Source: Phoronis australis
Lineage: Eukaryota; Phoronida; Phoronidae
Length of the DNA: 64,000 bases
Assembly: GCA_002633005.1 (NCBI GenBank)
Contig: NMRA01000646.1
Span: forward strand, 126,001 to 190,000
Reading direction: 5' to 3'
Shown here: in pieces, positions 11,718 to 23,930 of the stretch
Layout: each line of letters begins with the position of its first letter
Position numbering within the stretch: the stretch's first letter is position 1
Program-made: the position numbers and the translations under genes
Notes under the pieces: model-generated
What the model saw: only the letters and a program-made list of their open reading frames with translations
The model's database searches: none
What the model was told of the DNA's origin: nothing

Positions 11718-13452
11718 CTTGCAAGGCCCAGGCAGACATTATGTTTGTTCTTGATGCGTCAGGCAGTGTTGGACCAGAGAACTTTGCTAAGCAACTTGAC
11801 TTTGTGAAAGGCATAGCCAACACCTTTGATATAGCACCTGACAAAACTCGGGTAGGCATTGTCACTTATGACTACTACGTCAACCCACAGTTTGAGTTGA
11901 AAACGCATTCAACGAAAGCGGACCTAATGGCTGCCATCGACAAGATCAAGTTCACCGGGTACGTAGCTCTGTTTTATGATGTAATATACATTCCAATAAG
12001 TATAGTGCGGGGTGATGATGTTTAAGTTTTTATTATCTGGTGATCATTTATTTATGAAATTCACTGAACGTTGAGCATTGATAACATACTCTGGGATATT
12101 TTTAGGGCCGTGGTCTGTTTCATTATGCCAGTATGTTGGCTCGCCACGGCTCAACTGGCGTGCTAAATTTGTGTCGGCGATCACACCTTATATTGTCTTG
12201 CTGTGAATAATTGCGTACAAATGACCAAAACAACAAACTCGATGCAAGAAAGTCTTTGGAGATCTATCATACTGTAATAATAAAGATTCAAACTGTTGAG
12301 ACACGTGATTGCAGTTTTGCATCCAGATACATCACTAGTCCCTAACCGAAATAGCAGATGAAATTAGTTGCATTAAAAAAAGCAATGTGGTGAGACATTG
12401 TTTGCTTAACTAACAAACCTGTTTTACTGGCTTTGTCTAGCAAAACTTAGTATATAAGAAGTTAAATGTTTGCCTTTGTCTTGTGGACAATGTGGAGGCG
12501 AAGAGGATTGCTCATGAGTCACATGATAATTTTGGATGTCAAGCTGTGAATTATGTAACATTTAGTTTAATGTTTCAGATACACGACTGAGACTGGTGCA
12601 GCGTTGAAACACATGAGGACTAATAGCTTTAGCACTGCCAATGGTGACCGGCCAGGTGTACCTAACATTGGTATTGTGATCACTGATGGCAAGTCAACCA
12701 ACAGGCAAGAGACTCTGAAGGAAGCGCAGGAGGCCATTGATGCTGGCATCAAGATGTTTGCCATTGGTGAGTAGAGTTCTGTAGTGATGTATACGGTTTT
12801 AAGTGTTTAATAATTTTCACAACCTTAAATACTATATCACCTATCTCTTACTAATACATACACGATGTATAAACTGTAAACGTTTTTATGACATCCGTGT
12901 GTTCTGTTTGTTTCAAATTTAATTAGGAAAATAAACTATTAAAAGTAGATCACTGCAGATGATACAAATATTAACATGAGTATGATTACTAAGATATTTT
13001 GAATAGTAAATGAAAATTTGATGAATATATAATTGTTCGTAAAACTCAAAAAACAGATTGGTAAACAGCATTTTGAAACTGATGGTGGGTCTCTAATTGT
13101 TTCTTACGGAATACCTTTTCTACTAATCTCAGCCACACTAGAAGACCTGTGGATGTTTGCAAGCCAATTTTTATTTCCATTTATTTATTGAATAATCCCA
13201 GTTTTAGACTACCACGAAAGAATAATTAATAGATTTTAAGAAAATCTAATAATTTGTAAAAGTCGAGCGTAATTTTCACTTCACATGTACCATTTGTCTC
13301 TGTGTCTCTATATGCAGGTGTTGGTCAAGGGGCTGACGTCACTGAGCTCAAGGCCATGGCTAGCGATCCTAACAGCAAGTACATGTTTGAAGTGGACAAT
13401 TATGAGTCACTTAAGAACATCCAGAAGACATTTTCCCAAACAGCGTGTGAAG
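11718..13452 (+). CDS. von Willebrand A domain 3 (three exons)
   Basis: The exons are 11718-11958, 12579-12766 and 13318-13452. The domain starts CKAQADIMFVLDASGSVGPE with an intact DxSxS MIDAS. It continues through a YTTETGAALKHMR segment (Thr present) and GIVITDGKS, and ends GVGQGADVTELKAMASDP and TFSQTACE. The first internal intron is phase 2 and splits a Gly codon (gg/a). The second is phase 1 and splits the Gly codon before VGQGAD. Donors are gtacgt, gtgagt and gtaaac. Together with VWA-4 this shows that the split form coexists with single-exon VWA domains in the same gene. Confidence 0.93.
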
Positions 13453-13826
13453 GTAAACAAACTATTTCAAATAATTAACTGATGTCACTTTTTTCACATA
13501 ACTTTAGAATTTCCATATGACGGTTTATAATTGATGTCCTGAATATTTTTTGTCTGTCATTATTGCAAAGTCAAAGATGTGAAGTTATCATAGTTTTGGT
13601 AATTAAAAGTTATCTTAGTTCTTGTAAAGTTATCCTAGTTTTTTGGTTCCTAATTGTGTATGGCTTTGCTTTACAAAAAGGATGAGAGCAAATTTATATA
13701 AAACTGACATAGAAATTTTACCCTGTTCTCTTGATAGAAATAATAGGGTTTAGTTATGTTTGTTGAGGGTCTTGGAACTTACAATCATGGTCTTCAACGT
13801 TTATTTATTTATGTTTGTTGTTTCAG

Positions 13827-13871
13827 TTACAACCAGCATTGTCTCACCTCCCAGGCCAACAGCAGCACCAG
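13827..13871 (+). CDS. Thr/Pro linker micro-exon
   Basis: This 45-base phase 1-1 exon encodes TTSIVSPPRPTAAP, a spacer between VWA-3 and VWA-4. The acceptor is tgtttcag at 13826 and the donor gtattc at 13872. Support comes from phase continuity and composition. Confidence 0.7.
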
Positions 13872-14441
13872 GTATTCTTTTGATAATTGAATAATGTGGC
13901 TACATTATTTTAAAGCTGCTAGTAACCAAGATTTAATTTTGGCATTTTTGTTCCACAAATTTGATATAAGCCTCCATTTGATATTGATTAAACAGAGAGT
14001 ATTCAGTAGAAGTCAGTTACATGTGTTCGTGTCACAGTAGTGAAAGTGATTGGCTTAGGGTGTTTGTGTCAGAAACACACTGAAGAAGGGAAGATTGTTC
14101 AAGTGCTATGTCCTCCTGTGTTGGTGTAGAACTGAAGAGATGCAGGTGTAAGACAAGGTTTACATAGCAAGTGCGCAGTAATCCACCACACAGATGGTTG
14201 TATGCCGGCGTAAGATCAGTTCTGGTTTCCCTGACGATACGTCCAGCTCATAGGTCTGTTGTGATAGCCATTTGGCTGCGCTCTACTTGTTTATCATATG
14301 GTGCCGTGTTTGTCACGATTATATTAACAAGAAAAGCTGCGGTATATCCTTGACTATGACTGCTCCACCTCCCAGATCGTTCTATCCTCAAGTTCCCTTG
14401 TACAGTTCCATTGTATTGTACATTTTCTCAATCTACCGTAG

Positions 14442-15381
14442 GTTGCAACGCCCGCGCCGACATCGCCTTCATCCTCGATTCATCGGGAAGTGTTGGACCC
14501 GAATCATTCAGCAAAATGTTGGACTTTGTTCAGGAAATTGTTGGCGCATTCGAAATTGGTGCCGATAAAGTTCAAGTGGGTGTCGTTCGCTACAACAATG
14601 CCCCCTATCTGCAGTTTTACCTGGACAAGTACAGCGACAAATCAAACTTGTTGACTGCTATTGACAATGTGCGGTACACAGGTCAGTGTCCTAGCAGGAC
14701 ATGTTTTTCATTGTGAGGCGTTTGTTAAGTTTTTTTGATTTTATTGAAAGAATTGTTAGCTGTTTTTAATTACACGTAATTTTGGAGTGTAAATGGTGTT
14801 CTAAGGTTGCTTACTGTTTGAAACTTGCTATTTGAAACTTTTCACAGGTTCTGAAATAGATGTTACCTTTTCCCAGTATTTTTACATGATTGTTGAGATT
14901 TTGCATATTTTTACATGCCAGTGACTGCATTATTCAAAATTCAGAAAATTCCATTGTATTTATCGAAAAACACTTCTCCATAATTTTGTGTATTGTACAC
15001 CACTTGTGCCATTTACAATTGAGCTTGCTATTTGGTATCTTGCTTCTTCTCCAATAGGTGGCGGTACTTCCACTGGAGAAGCCATCAAATACACCAGAGA
15101 AAAGGTCTTTGCAAAGGGCAATGGTAACCGTGACAACGTTATTGATCTTGCTGTGGTCATCACCGATGGAACATCCCAAAATGTTGGCCTGTCAAAGTCT
15201 GAGGCTCAGCTTGCCAAAAATGCTGGCATTGAGATGTTCGCTGTTGGTGTTGGTGGTGGAGTGAACATGGTTGAATTGAACGCCATTGGCAGCGACCCCG
15301 ACAAAGATCACGTGTTCCCAGTCAGCAACTTCGACGGACTGTCAGCCATTAAACAGACGTTGACGAGGAAGCTTTGTGATG
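14442..15381 (+). CDS. von Willebrand A domain 4 (two exons)
   Basis: The exons are 14442-14681 and 15058-15381. The product begins CNARADIAFILDSSGSVGPE with an intact MIDAS. It has GGGTSTGEAIKYTREKVF with the MIDAS Thr, VVITDGTS with the Asp, FAVGVGGGVNMVELNAIGSD and a closing Cys. The internal intron splits the same Gly codon as in VWA-3 but one base earlier (phase 1, g/gt). Donors are gtcagt and gtgagc. The domain ends in phase 1 and joins the ShK exon at 15915. Confidence 0.93.
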
Positions 15382-15914
15382 GTGAGCTGAAATTCGCAGT
15401 TAATTAGAAAACAGACACTGCGCATGCTTGTTGGAGTTTAATTACGAAATATTTATGCTTTGTCACTGCATACTAGCTCCAGATTTCATTGTCTGCTAAT
15501 ACAAACAACTTGAAAGTGATTAATTGAGGTTTTAGCCATCAGTTTCTGAAGTTATTTTTGATAAATGATACCATAGTCTTTGAAAATTGTTTATATTCAA
15601 GATCTTTCTTTACAAATAGTAGAAAAACTCCAACACCCCAGTACCCCTCACAGACTCAAAAAAGAACAATATTGGATAGACAAGCTCAATACAATAGAAC
15701 CTCATGGATTGAACATAAAAAAAACTTCTTAAAATATGTCATTGAATTTTTTACACACAAATGTATCATATTCATTACACTCTATCTTAAATGTCAATTG
15801 TCATATAGTGTTTGATTTTACTTTATCTCTGTTTATGTTGACAAAGGACGTTATTACATCCGAAGATTTCAGTTGATCCATTCTTGTTGTTTTTATTTAC
15901 CTATTTATCTTCAG

Positions 15915-16079
15915 TGAAATTTATCCCGACTACTCCGAAACCACCAACCACTCGTCTGCCAGATCCTTGTAAGGACATACTCCCCAACTGTAAAGACTAT
16001 GACAAGCCTGCTGCCTGTTCTGGTCCCTATAAAGGCTGGGCTGAAGTCAATTGTGCTAGATACTGTGGCTTCTGCAAAC
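15915..16079 (+). CDS. ShK (ShKT) domain 1 with Thr/Pro linker
   Basis: A linker (KFIPTTPKPPTTRLPDP) precedes a six-cysteine ShK module: CKDILPNC, then a Cys before SGPYKGWAEVN, then CARYCGFC. ShK modules are named after a sea-anemone channel-blocking peptide but occur widely as extracellular modules in enzymes and matrix proteins. Nothing here suggests a free toxin. The exon is phase 1-1, with acceptor cttcag at 15914 and donor gtgagt at 16080. Confidence 0.9.
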
Positions 16080-16524
16080 GTGAGTAAATATAACGATTAA
16101 TACATAAGTTTGATATTGTTGATGTTGAATTTTGTTTCATATTTGGACATGTTGTTTTGATATTTCCTAAATCTCTCTCACTTGTTGCAGCAGTTGTGTC
16201 TAGGACTTTTCACTAAAATTTTTTAATGTTTACCAAAGACTTTGAAATGAGCACAGAACATTTCCGTTCTGCATTTGGCAGAGGCTGAATAGATATGACC
16301 TAGTCAAGTTTTGTTTAAGAAATTACATATTAGTATCTCTAGCCTATTCTACAATAAAATCAACATTCTCCACAGCCTGGATAACAGGTGTCGCTGAAAA
16401 GGAATTCAACACCAGTTTGGTGTACACATTTGAAACATGGATAAATATCTCTTTAGTTGAGGTAATGGTAGACAATGGTCACTGCTGAGGTAGCACTCAG
16501 ATGAAAGTTTACGATGAGTTAGGA

Positions 16525-16686
16525 ATTTCTGTTGTGGAGAGCACTGATAATATCCATGTAGGATCCACGTGCATGTATTTCTGTTGTGGAGAGCACTGAT
16601 AATATCCATGTAGGATCCACGTGCATGTATTTCTGTTGTGGAGAGCACTGATAATATCCATGTAGGATCCACATGCATGTATTTTC
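16525..16686. repeat. 52-bp tandem repeat, 3 copies
   Basis: Three nearly identical copies of a 52-base unit begin at 16525, 16577 and 16629 (start motif atttctgttgtggagagcac). They end directly before the polypyrimidine tract of the ShK-2 exon acceptor (16696). They lie within the intron. Confidence 0.92.
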
Positions 16687-16696
16687 CACATTTCAG

Positions 16697-16855
16697 CCCT
16701 TTACCCTGAGACCATCCCGCCGTGCAAGGACGTACTGAGCAATTGTGCAGACTTCCCTTACAGCGTCTGCTCTGATTCCGCCACTCTGAAATGGTCCAAG
16801 GCAAACTGCAGGAAATTCTGTGGATTCTGCGGTTTGACAATCACTACAGGCTTCT
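16697..16855 (+). CDS. ShK domain 2
   Basis: The six-Cys module reads CKDVLSNCADF, a Cys before SDSATLKWSKAN, then CRKFCGFCG, followed by a short Thr-rich tail (LTITTGF). The acceptor is tttcag at 16696 and the donor gtgagt at 16856, phase 1-1. It is preceded by PLYPETIPP. The middle Cys spacing differs slightly from ShK-1, as expected for an old duplicate. Confidence 0.88.
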
Positions 16856-17149
16856 GTGAGTGCCATGTTTAGATATATCAATCCTGCAGTTAGTTGTGGT
16901 AATCTTTTCAATATTTACCTCTCTTTAGCTCGTCTACAACTGATCAACAGCGTACTGTTAAAAATGAATGACTACGTGATGTGCAACTCATCATCTCTAC
17001 AGTCGCGAACACTAGTTTTTGCCTTACTGTAAAAATGTCAGTTGTGGACATGACGCACCATGCATTCTGCCAAGTAAATACTCCTAGTTTTTGCACTTGG
17101 GCAACTGATGGCATGACTGATAAGTTGCGTTCATAAATTCCACCCCCAC

Positions 17150-17400
17150 TCACCTGGATCACCTGCAAACAGCCCTTAGTGTTTCCAATACAACAAACCT
17201 AATCAGATGGAAATGATTACAGCTCCACCACTTTCTAACAAAGATTTTCACTCTCAATTAACTAAGACATGCCTTGAATTGCTACTGTGCTGGAGCTGTC
17301 TCCAAAATTCCTAAGAGACCGTACTGGGTACTAAGCACCTCGCCTAGCCTAGTCTTGGTGTAGCCAGGTCTGTAAACGCTATTCCCATGTCATGGGGGTG
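17150..17400. repeat. dispersed intron repeat, copy 1
   Basis: This stretch is clearly similar in order and sequence to 33215-33470. Shared blocks include gtgtttccaat, taatc..atgg.aat.attac and cctagtcttggtg. Both copies lie directly upstream of an exon (VWC-1 at 17439 and ShK-4 at 33525). Confidence 0.7.
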
Positions 17401-17438
17401 TTGTTGCTCTGGTTATGTTGGTATCCGTATTGTTGCAG

Positions 17439-18171
17439 ATGGCAAATGTCACTACAAGGGCGAGGAGTACAAAGAGGGCGAGACATGGCAAGATGGCTGT
17501 GACTATACCTGTGTGTGTGAAGATGGCAAAATTGGTGCTTACAGGTGTTATAGCAAGTAAGTCTCACCTGTGACGAGGCCATGTGCAAAGGTGTTATTTG
17601 AATTCCGTTGATGATGTATGGTTACAGCAGAACTAGAATCTTCAGATATCTGTTATATAATATTTTGAGGCTTGTTCTTCAGTTGTATCATAAAATTAAC
17701 CTTTTACTGTTATTGTCATGGCATCATTTTGTGATGGTGGTACCATCATTGCCTGTTGCCAGTTTTTCATGACCCATGTCTTATTTTTGGGAACTGGAGT
17801 AGACTTAATGTTAAAAAAATAACTATGTTTGGTCCTCTATTAAGCCAAGACTGTTCAGGCACTGTTGGTCCGAGTCAGTATTTCATTGATTTGTTTACAT
17901 ATAATGAATAATCTACTTTGAAATGTACTTCAGTCAAAATGTTTTCGATGTCAATGGAATAGACACATTATAAATTATCCACGCAGAATTAGTTACAGCG
18001 ATTTTCAGGAAAATGATGATTCGTTTTTCAGATGCCCAGTCTATTACGACCTGCCTGAACAGTGCACCCTGGTGTCTGTTCCTGGCGAATGCTGTAAGAA
18101 GCCAGTGTGTGACTTTGGCTCCAAGATCACCACCACTACAGGCACTGGGTCAGGCTCTGTTGATGGCGTAG
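17439..18171 (+). CDS. VWC domain 1 (two exons)
   Basis: The exons are 17439-17556 and 18032-18171. The first half reads CHYKGEEYKEGETWQDGC then CVCEDGKIGAYRC. The second half reads CPVYYDLPEQC and GECCKKPVCDF, followed by a Thr/Gly tail. This is the standard VWC spacing with ten cysteines including the CC pair. The internal intron is phase 2 just before the second-half Cys, the pattern shared by all thirteen VWC modules here. VWC domains in chordin, kielin and collagens bind BMP-type ligands or matrix; no specific ligand can be told here. At the end gtgggt (18172) was preferred over gtaggt because it keeps phase 1. Confidence 0.9.
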
Positions 18172-18517
18172 GTGGGTGTAGGGTGAAATTGAAGACATTT
18201 TGGAGTTTGAGAGAGCGACTAGTCCACATTGTGGCTTAGACATTTGTGGATGGTTGTAAATTGTGGGTGCTGTTCACACGCAATTGGCCTTTTGAAATTG
18301 AAATGCAAGGTCAGTGAAAGTAGTTCTTTGTGAATCCTGTTCTTGGCCATAAAGCTGTCTCAGTTGGACTGTGTAACTACTAAACACAGCTTAACAAAGG
18401 GTTTATAGTCCTGGTTGAGAAGATAATAATTTTATTATCCCCTATGTATTCTGATTAGCCAATCCCAGAATGAAGACACGTAGGCTAAAGTATTATGTGT
18501 TACTTGATCTGTTGCAG

Positions 18518-19251
18518 ATGTCTGTGTATACAAGAAGCAGAACTATAACCAAGGTCAAACATGGCGTGACGGCTGCGACCAACAGTGCACATGTTTGGAT
18601 GCCAAGAAGGGATACTACGAGTGTCAGACTCTGTAAGGACAAGCGACTGAGATATACAAGACCTCTTCACAATATTCATTAACAAATTCATGTGGGCGCT
18701 ATCACAACAATGGAGTGTAAAAGTTTTTTATTGGAAGCTTGACTTATGTTTTATTGTGAAATTGAACGAAACATTTATGCTTCGAGTTTGAATTTAATCT
18801 TTATGTGAATATTTACTTTTAGAATCTCAAAAAGTGTAACTTGATCTGTATTCTAGGGGATGAGGATGACTGGACACATTTTTTATCTAAATAAAATTGT
18901 GGTGCTCATAGTCTGCCATTAAGCTGTAGTTTTTAAATTACGTGATGCTTTCATGACAACGACTGTTTATTTTTTGGTTCAAATCGTGTAAACGCAAAAT
19001 CTGTTGGGTTTCTCATACCTGCAGGTTACTGAATTCTTACTGCAAGCAAATAGTGAATTAAACTGCTGTTTGCTTGTTTTACTTACAAGTGAAAAAAACT
19101 CGTTTTTACAGTTGTGCCACCTACTCTAACCTTCCAAAGGATTGCAAGTTGAGGAAACTCCCTGGGGAGTGTTGTGCCAAACCTGTATGTGAATGGACGA
19201 CAACCACAGGAACTGTCACTGGAAAGGGTAGTACCACTGGGACCTCTTCAG
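18518..19251 (+). CDS. VWC domain 2 (two exons)
   Basis: The exons are 18518-18632 and 19112-19251. The first half reads CVYKKQNYNQGQTWRDGC and then CTCLDAKKGYYEC. The second half reads CATYSNLPKDC and GECCAKPVCEW, then a tail of Thr/Gly repeats (TTTTGTVTGKGSTTGTSS). Splice sites are gttgcag, gtaagg, ttttacag and gtaaag. Confidence 0.9.
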
Positions 19252-19870
19252 GTAAAGGTTGGACCAATGTGAGGTGTAGTAATGGGCGGGGTTTCATTTT
19301 GATTAATAAACCGAAACGTTGGATATGGTGGGCATGTCAATCTTCAAGCTTGGCTTATGATTAGACTCTTGGTACTATCTTGGCCAAAAAGCAATATCCT
19401 CAAATTCGGACAAAAATTGTCACCAAAAATGGATTTTTTTCATCTTTCAAATGCTCACTGTTTTAACAGAAATGTTTAAAATCTCATCACGATACTTTAT
19501 AAAGTTTTTAGATACAGGTAAAATTATCTTCTCGTTTACTTTTGTTGAAAATTTTGGCAAAATTAGATTTCACTATTCTGCAGTATTGGGCTGTAATTTG
19601 AAAAATTTTCCCGTGATTATGTGTTGGTAGTCGTCAGTTGCTTTGTCAGCTCATGAAAACCTAAATGTGTAATTAATCCAGTTCTTGATCTTCTCTTCTG
19701 GTGCTGGTTCTTATAAGTGCTTTGTGTAATCCAAATGCCATTTGAACATTGTTTCGTTAACCAATTCTTCAGATATTTAGCTCCCAAGTGTTTATAATTG
19801 TAGGCAGAAATGTTCAAGTTACATAATTGCAAAAATGATCGTGGTGTGTCGATGTTCACTTTCCCTGTAG
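19252..19870 (+). other. intron
   Basis: This is the intron between VWC-2 and ShK-3. No feature is seen. Confidence 0.6.
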
Positions 19871-20002
19871 TTGTGAAACCAACACCGACGCCACCTTGTG
19901 CTGATTCTATTGACGACTGTGATGCCTATAGCAAGGATGTGTGTGTGGGAGAGTACAGAGGATGGGCCATTGACAACTGTAGAAAGCACTGCGGCTATTG
20001 CG
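19871..20002 (+). CDS. ShK domain 3
   Basis: A VVKPTPTPP linker leads into CADSIDDCDAY, a Cys in DVCVGEYRGWAID, then CRKHCGYC. Six cysteines are present. The exon is phase 1-1, with acceptor cctgtag at 19870 and donor gtatgt at 20003. It is the first ShK exon embedded among VWC exons, so ShK and VWC modules were interleaved before the later array expansion. Confidence 0.88.
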
Positions 20003-20030
20003 GTATGTTATCCTCTACTTCATTTAAAAT

Positions 20031-20124
20031 TTTCCACCGTCTCTAGTAAACCTCTTTTAACAATTATATATTATGAGTTTTCCACCGTCTCTAGTAAACC
20101 TCTTTTAACAATTATATATTATGA
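20031..20124. repeat. 47-bp tandem duplication
   Basis: Two copies of a 47-base unit start at 20031 and 20078 (tttccaccgtctctagtaaa at each start). They lie in the intron just behind the ShK-3 donor. Confidence 0.92.
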
Positions 20125-20199
20125 GTTTAGTTGCCAAAAAGTTGACATGCGATGTTGTTTACTGTAAAGTTTTCTTTTGGAAATTTATTATATGTGGTT

Positions 20200-20401
20200 A
20201 GGAGAACAAAATTATCTTGGTTGCACTTTGTGGACTCCTCGTCACATAAAATGGTATAAACAATGTATTACATGACCATTAAGTCATCAATTTGGAAGAA
20301 AACAGAGTGAGCCGAAATTCAAAATGGCGGCATCTGCCATCTTGAATTGCAGAAAATGCTCAAAGCTGTACAAAGTGTAACCAAGCTAATTTTGTTCTCC
20401 T
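20200..20401. mobile_element. MITE-like element with 32-bp terminal inverted repeats
   Basis: Arms 20200-20231 and 20370-20401 are inverted copies of each other with about two mismatches; the ends read aggagaacaaaatta and its complement. The element is 202 bases and non-coding. No clear target duplication was found. The superfamily cannot be assigned from the ends alone. Confidence 0.8.
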
Positions 20402-21399
20402 GGTCATATTCAATATTTCTAAACAAAAAAACTTTACAGTGATCAACACAGCAGGGTTCACTGTGGGGGCTATTGAGCCGGCAACTGGACTATATACTAG
20501 ATAGGTACAGCATATTCTTACAAATAACCTTGTGATGCGGCCATAATTAATTAATGTAACTTTCTAAACGAATATGCAATTGATACCCATAACAAATACA
20601 TAATATGAGAAACTTACTTTGCATTAGGCACACGCTGATTAGGTTTAGGACTGGATAGCAGGAAACTGACGCATGTGCTATGGACAAGGGCAAGCTCTGC
20701 TCAGATATGGCAAGCCCTGGAAGATACCATTAATACACGATTCTTGGGGTCTGTTTGTTGATAGTGACTTAAGACTTAAAATTTCAGTTTTTGAGAAAAG
20801 TTATGTTAAGTAATTATCAAAGCATCACAGTATGTAAATAATTTATGGGAATTATCTCATATTTCTCACTTTTGTTTGTTGAGATTTAATTAGTTTTCTG
20901 AAATAGTCGTTTGGTAGCATAAGACCAAATGTCTGACTTAAGGCTTGGGTCACTTTTCATGAAACAGAACCCTGTACAGGATACGACAAAACACCATTGG
21001 CCGCTGTACCAATTGTAACAGATATTTGCTGTCGCTTGTAACAGGAAGAAGGACAGCTGTTCAATACCTATAACCTAGTTTTCGAAACTTATAGTTTGTC
21101 TATAGATGCAACCTTCCATAACAAAGCTGACGTGTCTATGTTTTGGGTATGAACAGTTAACTTTGGCCTTGGATTGAAGTTAACAATTGTGAACGCCATC
21201 TTATTTTGATGACCTGGAGGTGAAACTGCAGTTACAAAGGTGTTGGCAAACTTCTTATGCCCATCTGGCTGTTTAAATCGACATTCCTTAGGTATGAGAG
21301 TTAAGTTGGCGCGAAACGGCCTTACATTCTGATTTGTCAAGATCGACCGCTACGATAGATTTAGTGTACGTTTGTTCAACATGGCCTTTTTCATTTCAG
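20402..21399 (+). other. intron remainder
   Basis: This is non-coding sequence between the MITE and the 27-base linker exon. No further feature is recognised. Confidence 0.55.
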
Positions 21400-21426
21400 A
21401 CCTGAAGCCTACCCCCGGTACTGGAG
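21400..21426 (+). CDS. 27-base linker micro-exon
   Basis: This exon encodes DLKPTPGTG in phase 1-1 between ShK-3 and VWC-3. The acceptor is atttcag at 21399 and the donor gtaagt at 21427. Its length, composition and phase equal those of the micro-exon at 10533. Confidence 0.7.
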
Positions 21427-21599
21427 GTAAGTCTTCATACAGTCAAGAAGTGCTGGAAATACTCTCGTTTAAAATTGTAAAGTTTTGCTGAAAAAATCTG
21501 CTCCCATTATTGGGGTAGGTCTTGTGTAAGTCGGTCAAAGTTATAGATTATAATGAATTGATAATGGATACAAAGAGATTAGTTTGTCATACATTGTTT

Positions 21600-21795
21600 T
21601 TGATTTTTCTGAGCATTTCTCTGTAATGAGTTATATGCTTTGTGTGTTATGCAGAATTTGTGTAACAGAAAACTTGCTCCCGAAGTACAGTCAGTTTGTG
21701 TGTTATACAGACAGTCTGTCATTTCAAATCATTTCTCTGTAATGAGTTATATGCTTTGTGTGTTATACAGACAGTCTATCATTTCAAATCATTAC
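21600..21795. repeat. imperfect direct repeat in intron
   Basis: The block tttctctgtaatgagttata with the following gctttgtgtgttat occurs twice, near 21618 and 21731. The block acagacagtctgtcatttca is also repeated. This is a local duplication of about 110 bases without coding content. Confidence 0.7.
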
Positions 21796-22258
21796 ACATA
21801 ACCAATATTTTTCAAAAATGATCTCGTACACGCAACAACAGTTTTTAATCGTGATAGTCCCACATCTTAAGAAAATCATTCTCACGTAACCAGCATAGAT
21901 AAAACACAAATTCTTGTCACTTCTGTTTTGGCTCATTGTTGCTTCCGATTCCATATTTTGTACTGTATAGGTTTAACTGCTTTTCTGTTCTATTCCTGCT
22001 TTTGTTATTACTCTCTGCTTATTTTCTGTGTTTACATCTCAGAGCTGGTTATTTTAGAAGATGTCTTAAGCTGTGGAATGGTTCCCATGAAACATGACAT
22101 GATTAAAAATGGTTGTTGTAGAAATGATTGCTGTTTTTATTTAAGCACATGATCAATACGTTTTAGCATGACATGCATTTAACTGCATGAGATGGGTAAT
22201 TTCTAGCCAAATTACACGAATTTCAGTGTGTTTTACTACAGAACTGGTTTTGTTGTAG

Positions 22259-23560
22259 ACAAGTGTATCTATAAGGGAGTCACATACTCCGAAGGGGAAA
22301 CATGGAGAGATGGCTGCAGCGAATGTGTGTGCGATGACGCTGTGGTTGGTTACTACAGATGCTCAGACAAGTAAGGCAGTACAGTGCACTAGTGTATCCG
22401 CATTGGAGCAACATTTGTTTTAACATCCTGTAAATCTGCTTTCTGATATATAAACTAACTTTTGATTTAGACCAGTGGCCACATGTTGTAAACATCTTCT
22501 TTGAGCTAGATAAGGATGGATTTTGAGGAATCTTCTGAATTTTTCTGATGTTACATGGTCAGCCTGACCTGTTCTACGCTTATTCCAGTCTCACTAGGGG
22601 TGCTAGACATCAGTAGAGTGACTGTTAACTAGGTCACATAGTGAGAGTAATTACTGTCTCTTATCTGATAATTTCTAAATCGAAGGCTTGAAAGCATCCA
22701 AGCTCTGTTTTTCTTTTTGGGACGTGGAAACTAATGGAAAAGATAAAATCTGAATAGAGGAGTAGAAACAGGACTATGTCAGTTCTTGAATTTTCAAAAT
22801 TGGTCAAGTAATAGCGATCTTGTCAACAAAAACTCAAGCCTCGAGTTATTCATTGGTAAGTAATTTCTATCATGGCTTATCAGTTAATTATTCACATCAC
22901 TATCTCACAATAGAAGCTGTGCCTGTAAGAAAGTGGATAAAACCAGTTCTGAAGATGGGAACTCCTTTACAGGACATGCTTGTGACATAGGCTACAAACT
23001 GGTCTCAACTTTTACCTTACTTGGACGAAAATTGATTTCTGGGTTTGGAAAGATGACAATTCGTTATTGCTTGATATGCTCAGCATTTAAAAAGAACCTT
23101 CACTTGTGACGAGCCAACTTGTGGAGTATGTTCTCAAAGAATAGCGAGATATCACCCAGACGGAGAGTTAATAGTAAATGTTAACGAGTCATCAGGTTCA
23201 GTTGGCCAGTTGCCAATCCTGTTTCTTGGATGAGAGCAGATGAGAGTCTCTTGGCTCCCCTTGCATGTGTCGCTAATTCAGCGCAAGGGTTTGGGTAGGA
23301 TGTCTCTATTGTGTTATGTTTTATCAACAGCTGCCCAAGATATGTCAACCTGCCATCCCAGTGCAGGGAAGTCAAGAAGGGAGGAGACTGCTGCACCACG
23401 GTTAAATGTGACTTTGGCGAGTTTGTTGGCTCCAAGACTGGAACAGGCAAAATACCACAGATTGTGGTCGAGCCGGGTACCGGAGGTGTCAAGCCTACCT
23501 CTGGCACTGGTGGAGGGCCGACGCCAACCTCAACCACGGGCACTGGTAAACCACTGTTTG
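22259..23560 (+). CDS. VWC domain 3 (two exons)
   Basis: The exons are 22259-22370 and 23331-23560. The first half reads CIYKGVTYSEGETWRDGC and CVCDDAVVGYYRC. The second half reads CPRYVNLPSQC and GDCCTTVKCDF. A long Gly/Thr/Pro tail follows (VEPGTGGVKPTSGTGGGPTP), ending at donor gtaagc (23561). An earlier in-frame donor-like gtaaac exists at 23547, so two tail lengths are possible. Confidence 0.88.
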
Positions 23561-23930
23561 GTAAGCATGTGTAATTGGATACATTGAGTATGCTGCGTTC
23601 TTAACCTGATCAAGTGTTGAATTTTATTACAAGATGCGGTTGTTCATTTGATTTTTATTAGAAGCATTGACTACTAGTGTTTGCTGAGCTGCTGTCATGG
23701 GAGTGATGCCAAAGACTTAGAAGTAGGAACAGCAGCATCACTTGTGTGCAACAGTTTGGAAATGAAACTCTCCTCCAGTAGATGTCCTGGAGTGACACGA
23801 CCACTAACTACAATCAAAGTGGATTTCCAAGTTCTATCACCAATCAACGATGTTTTGAAGTGTTGACTGGGCACGTGTGAATAATTCTGCATTGCTTTAT
23901 CTTATTTGGCTGTGTCCGTATGCCTTTCAG

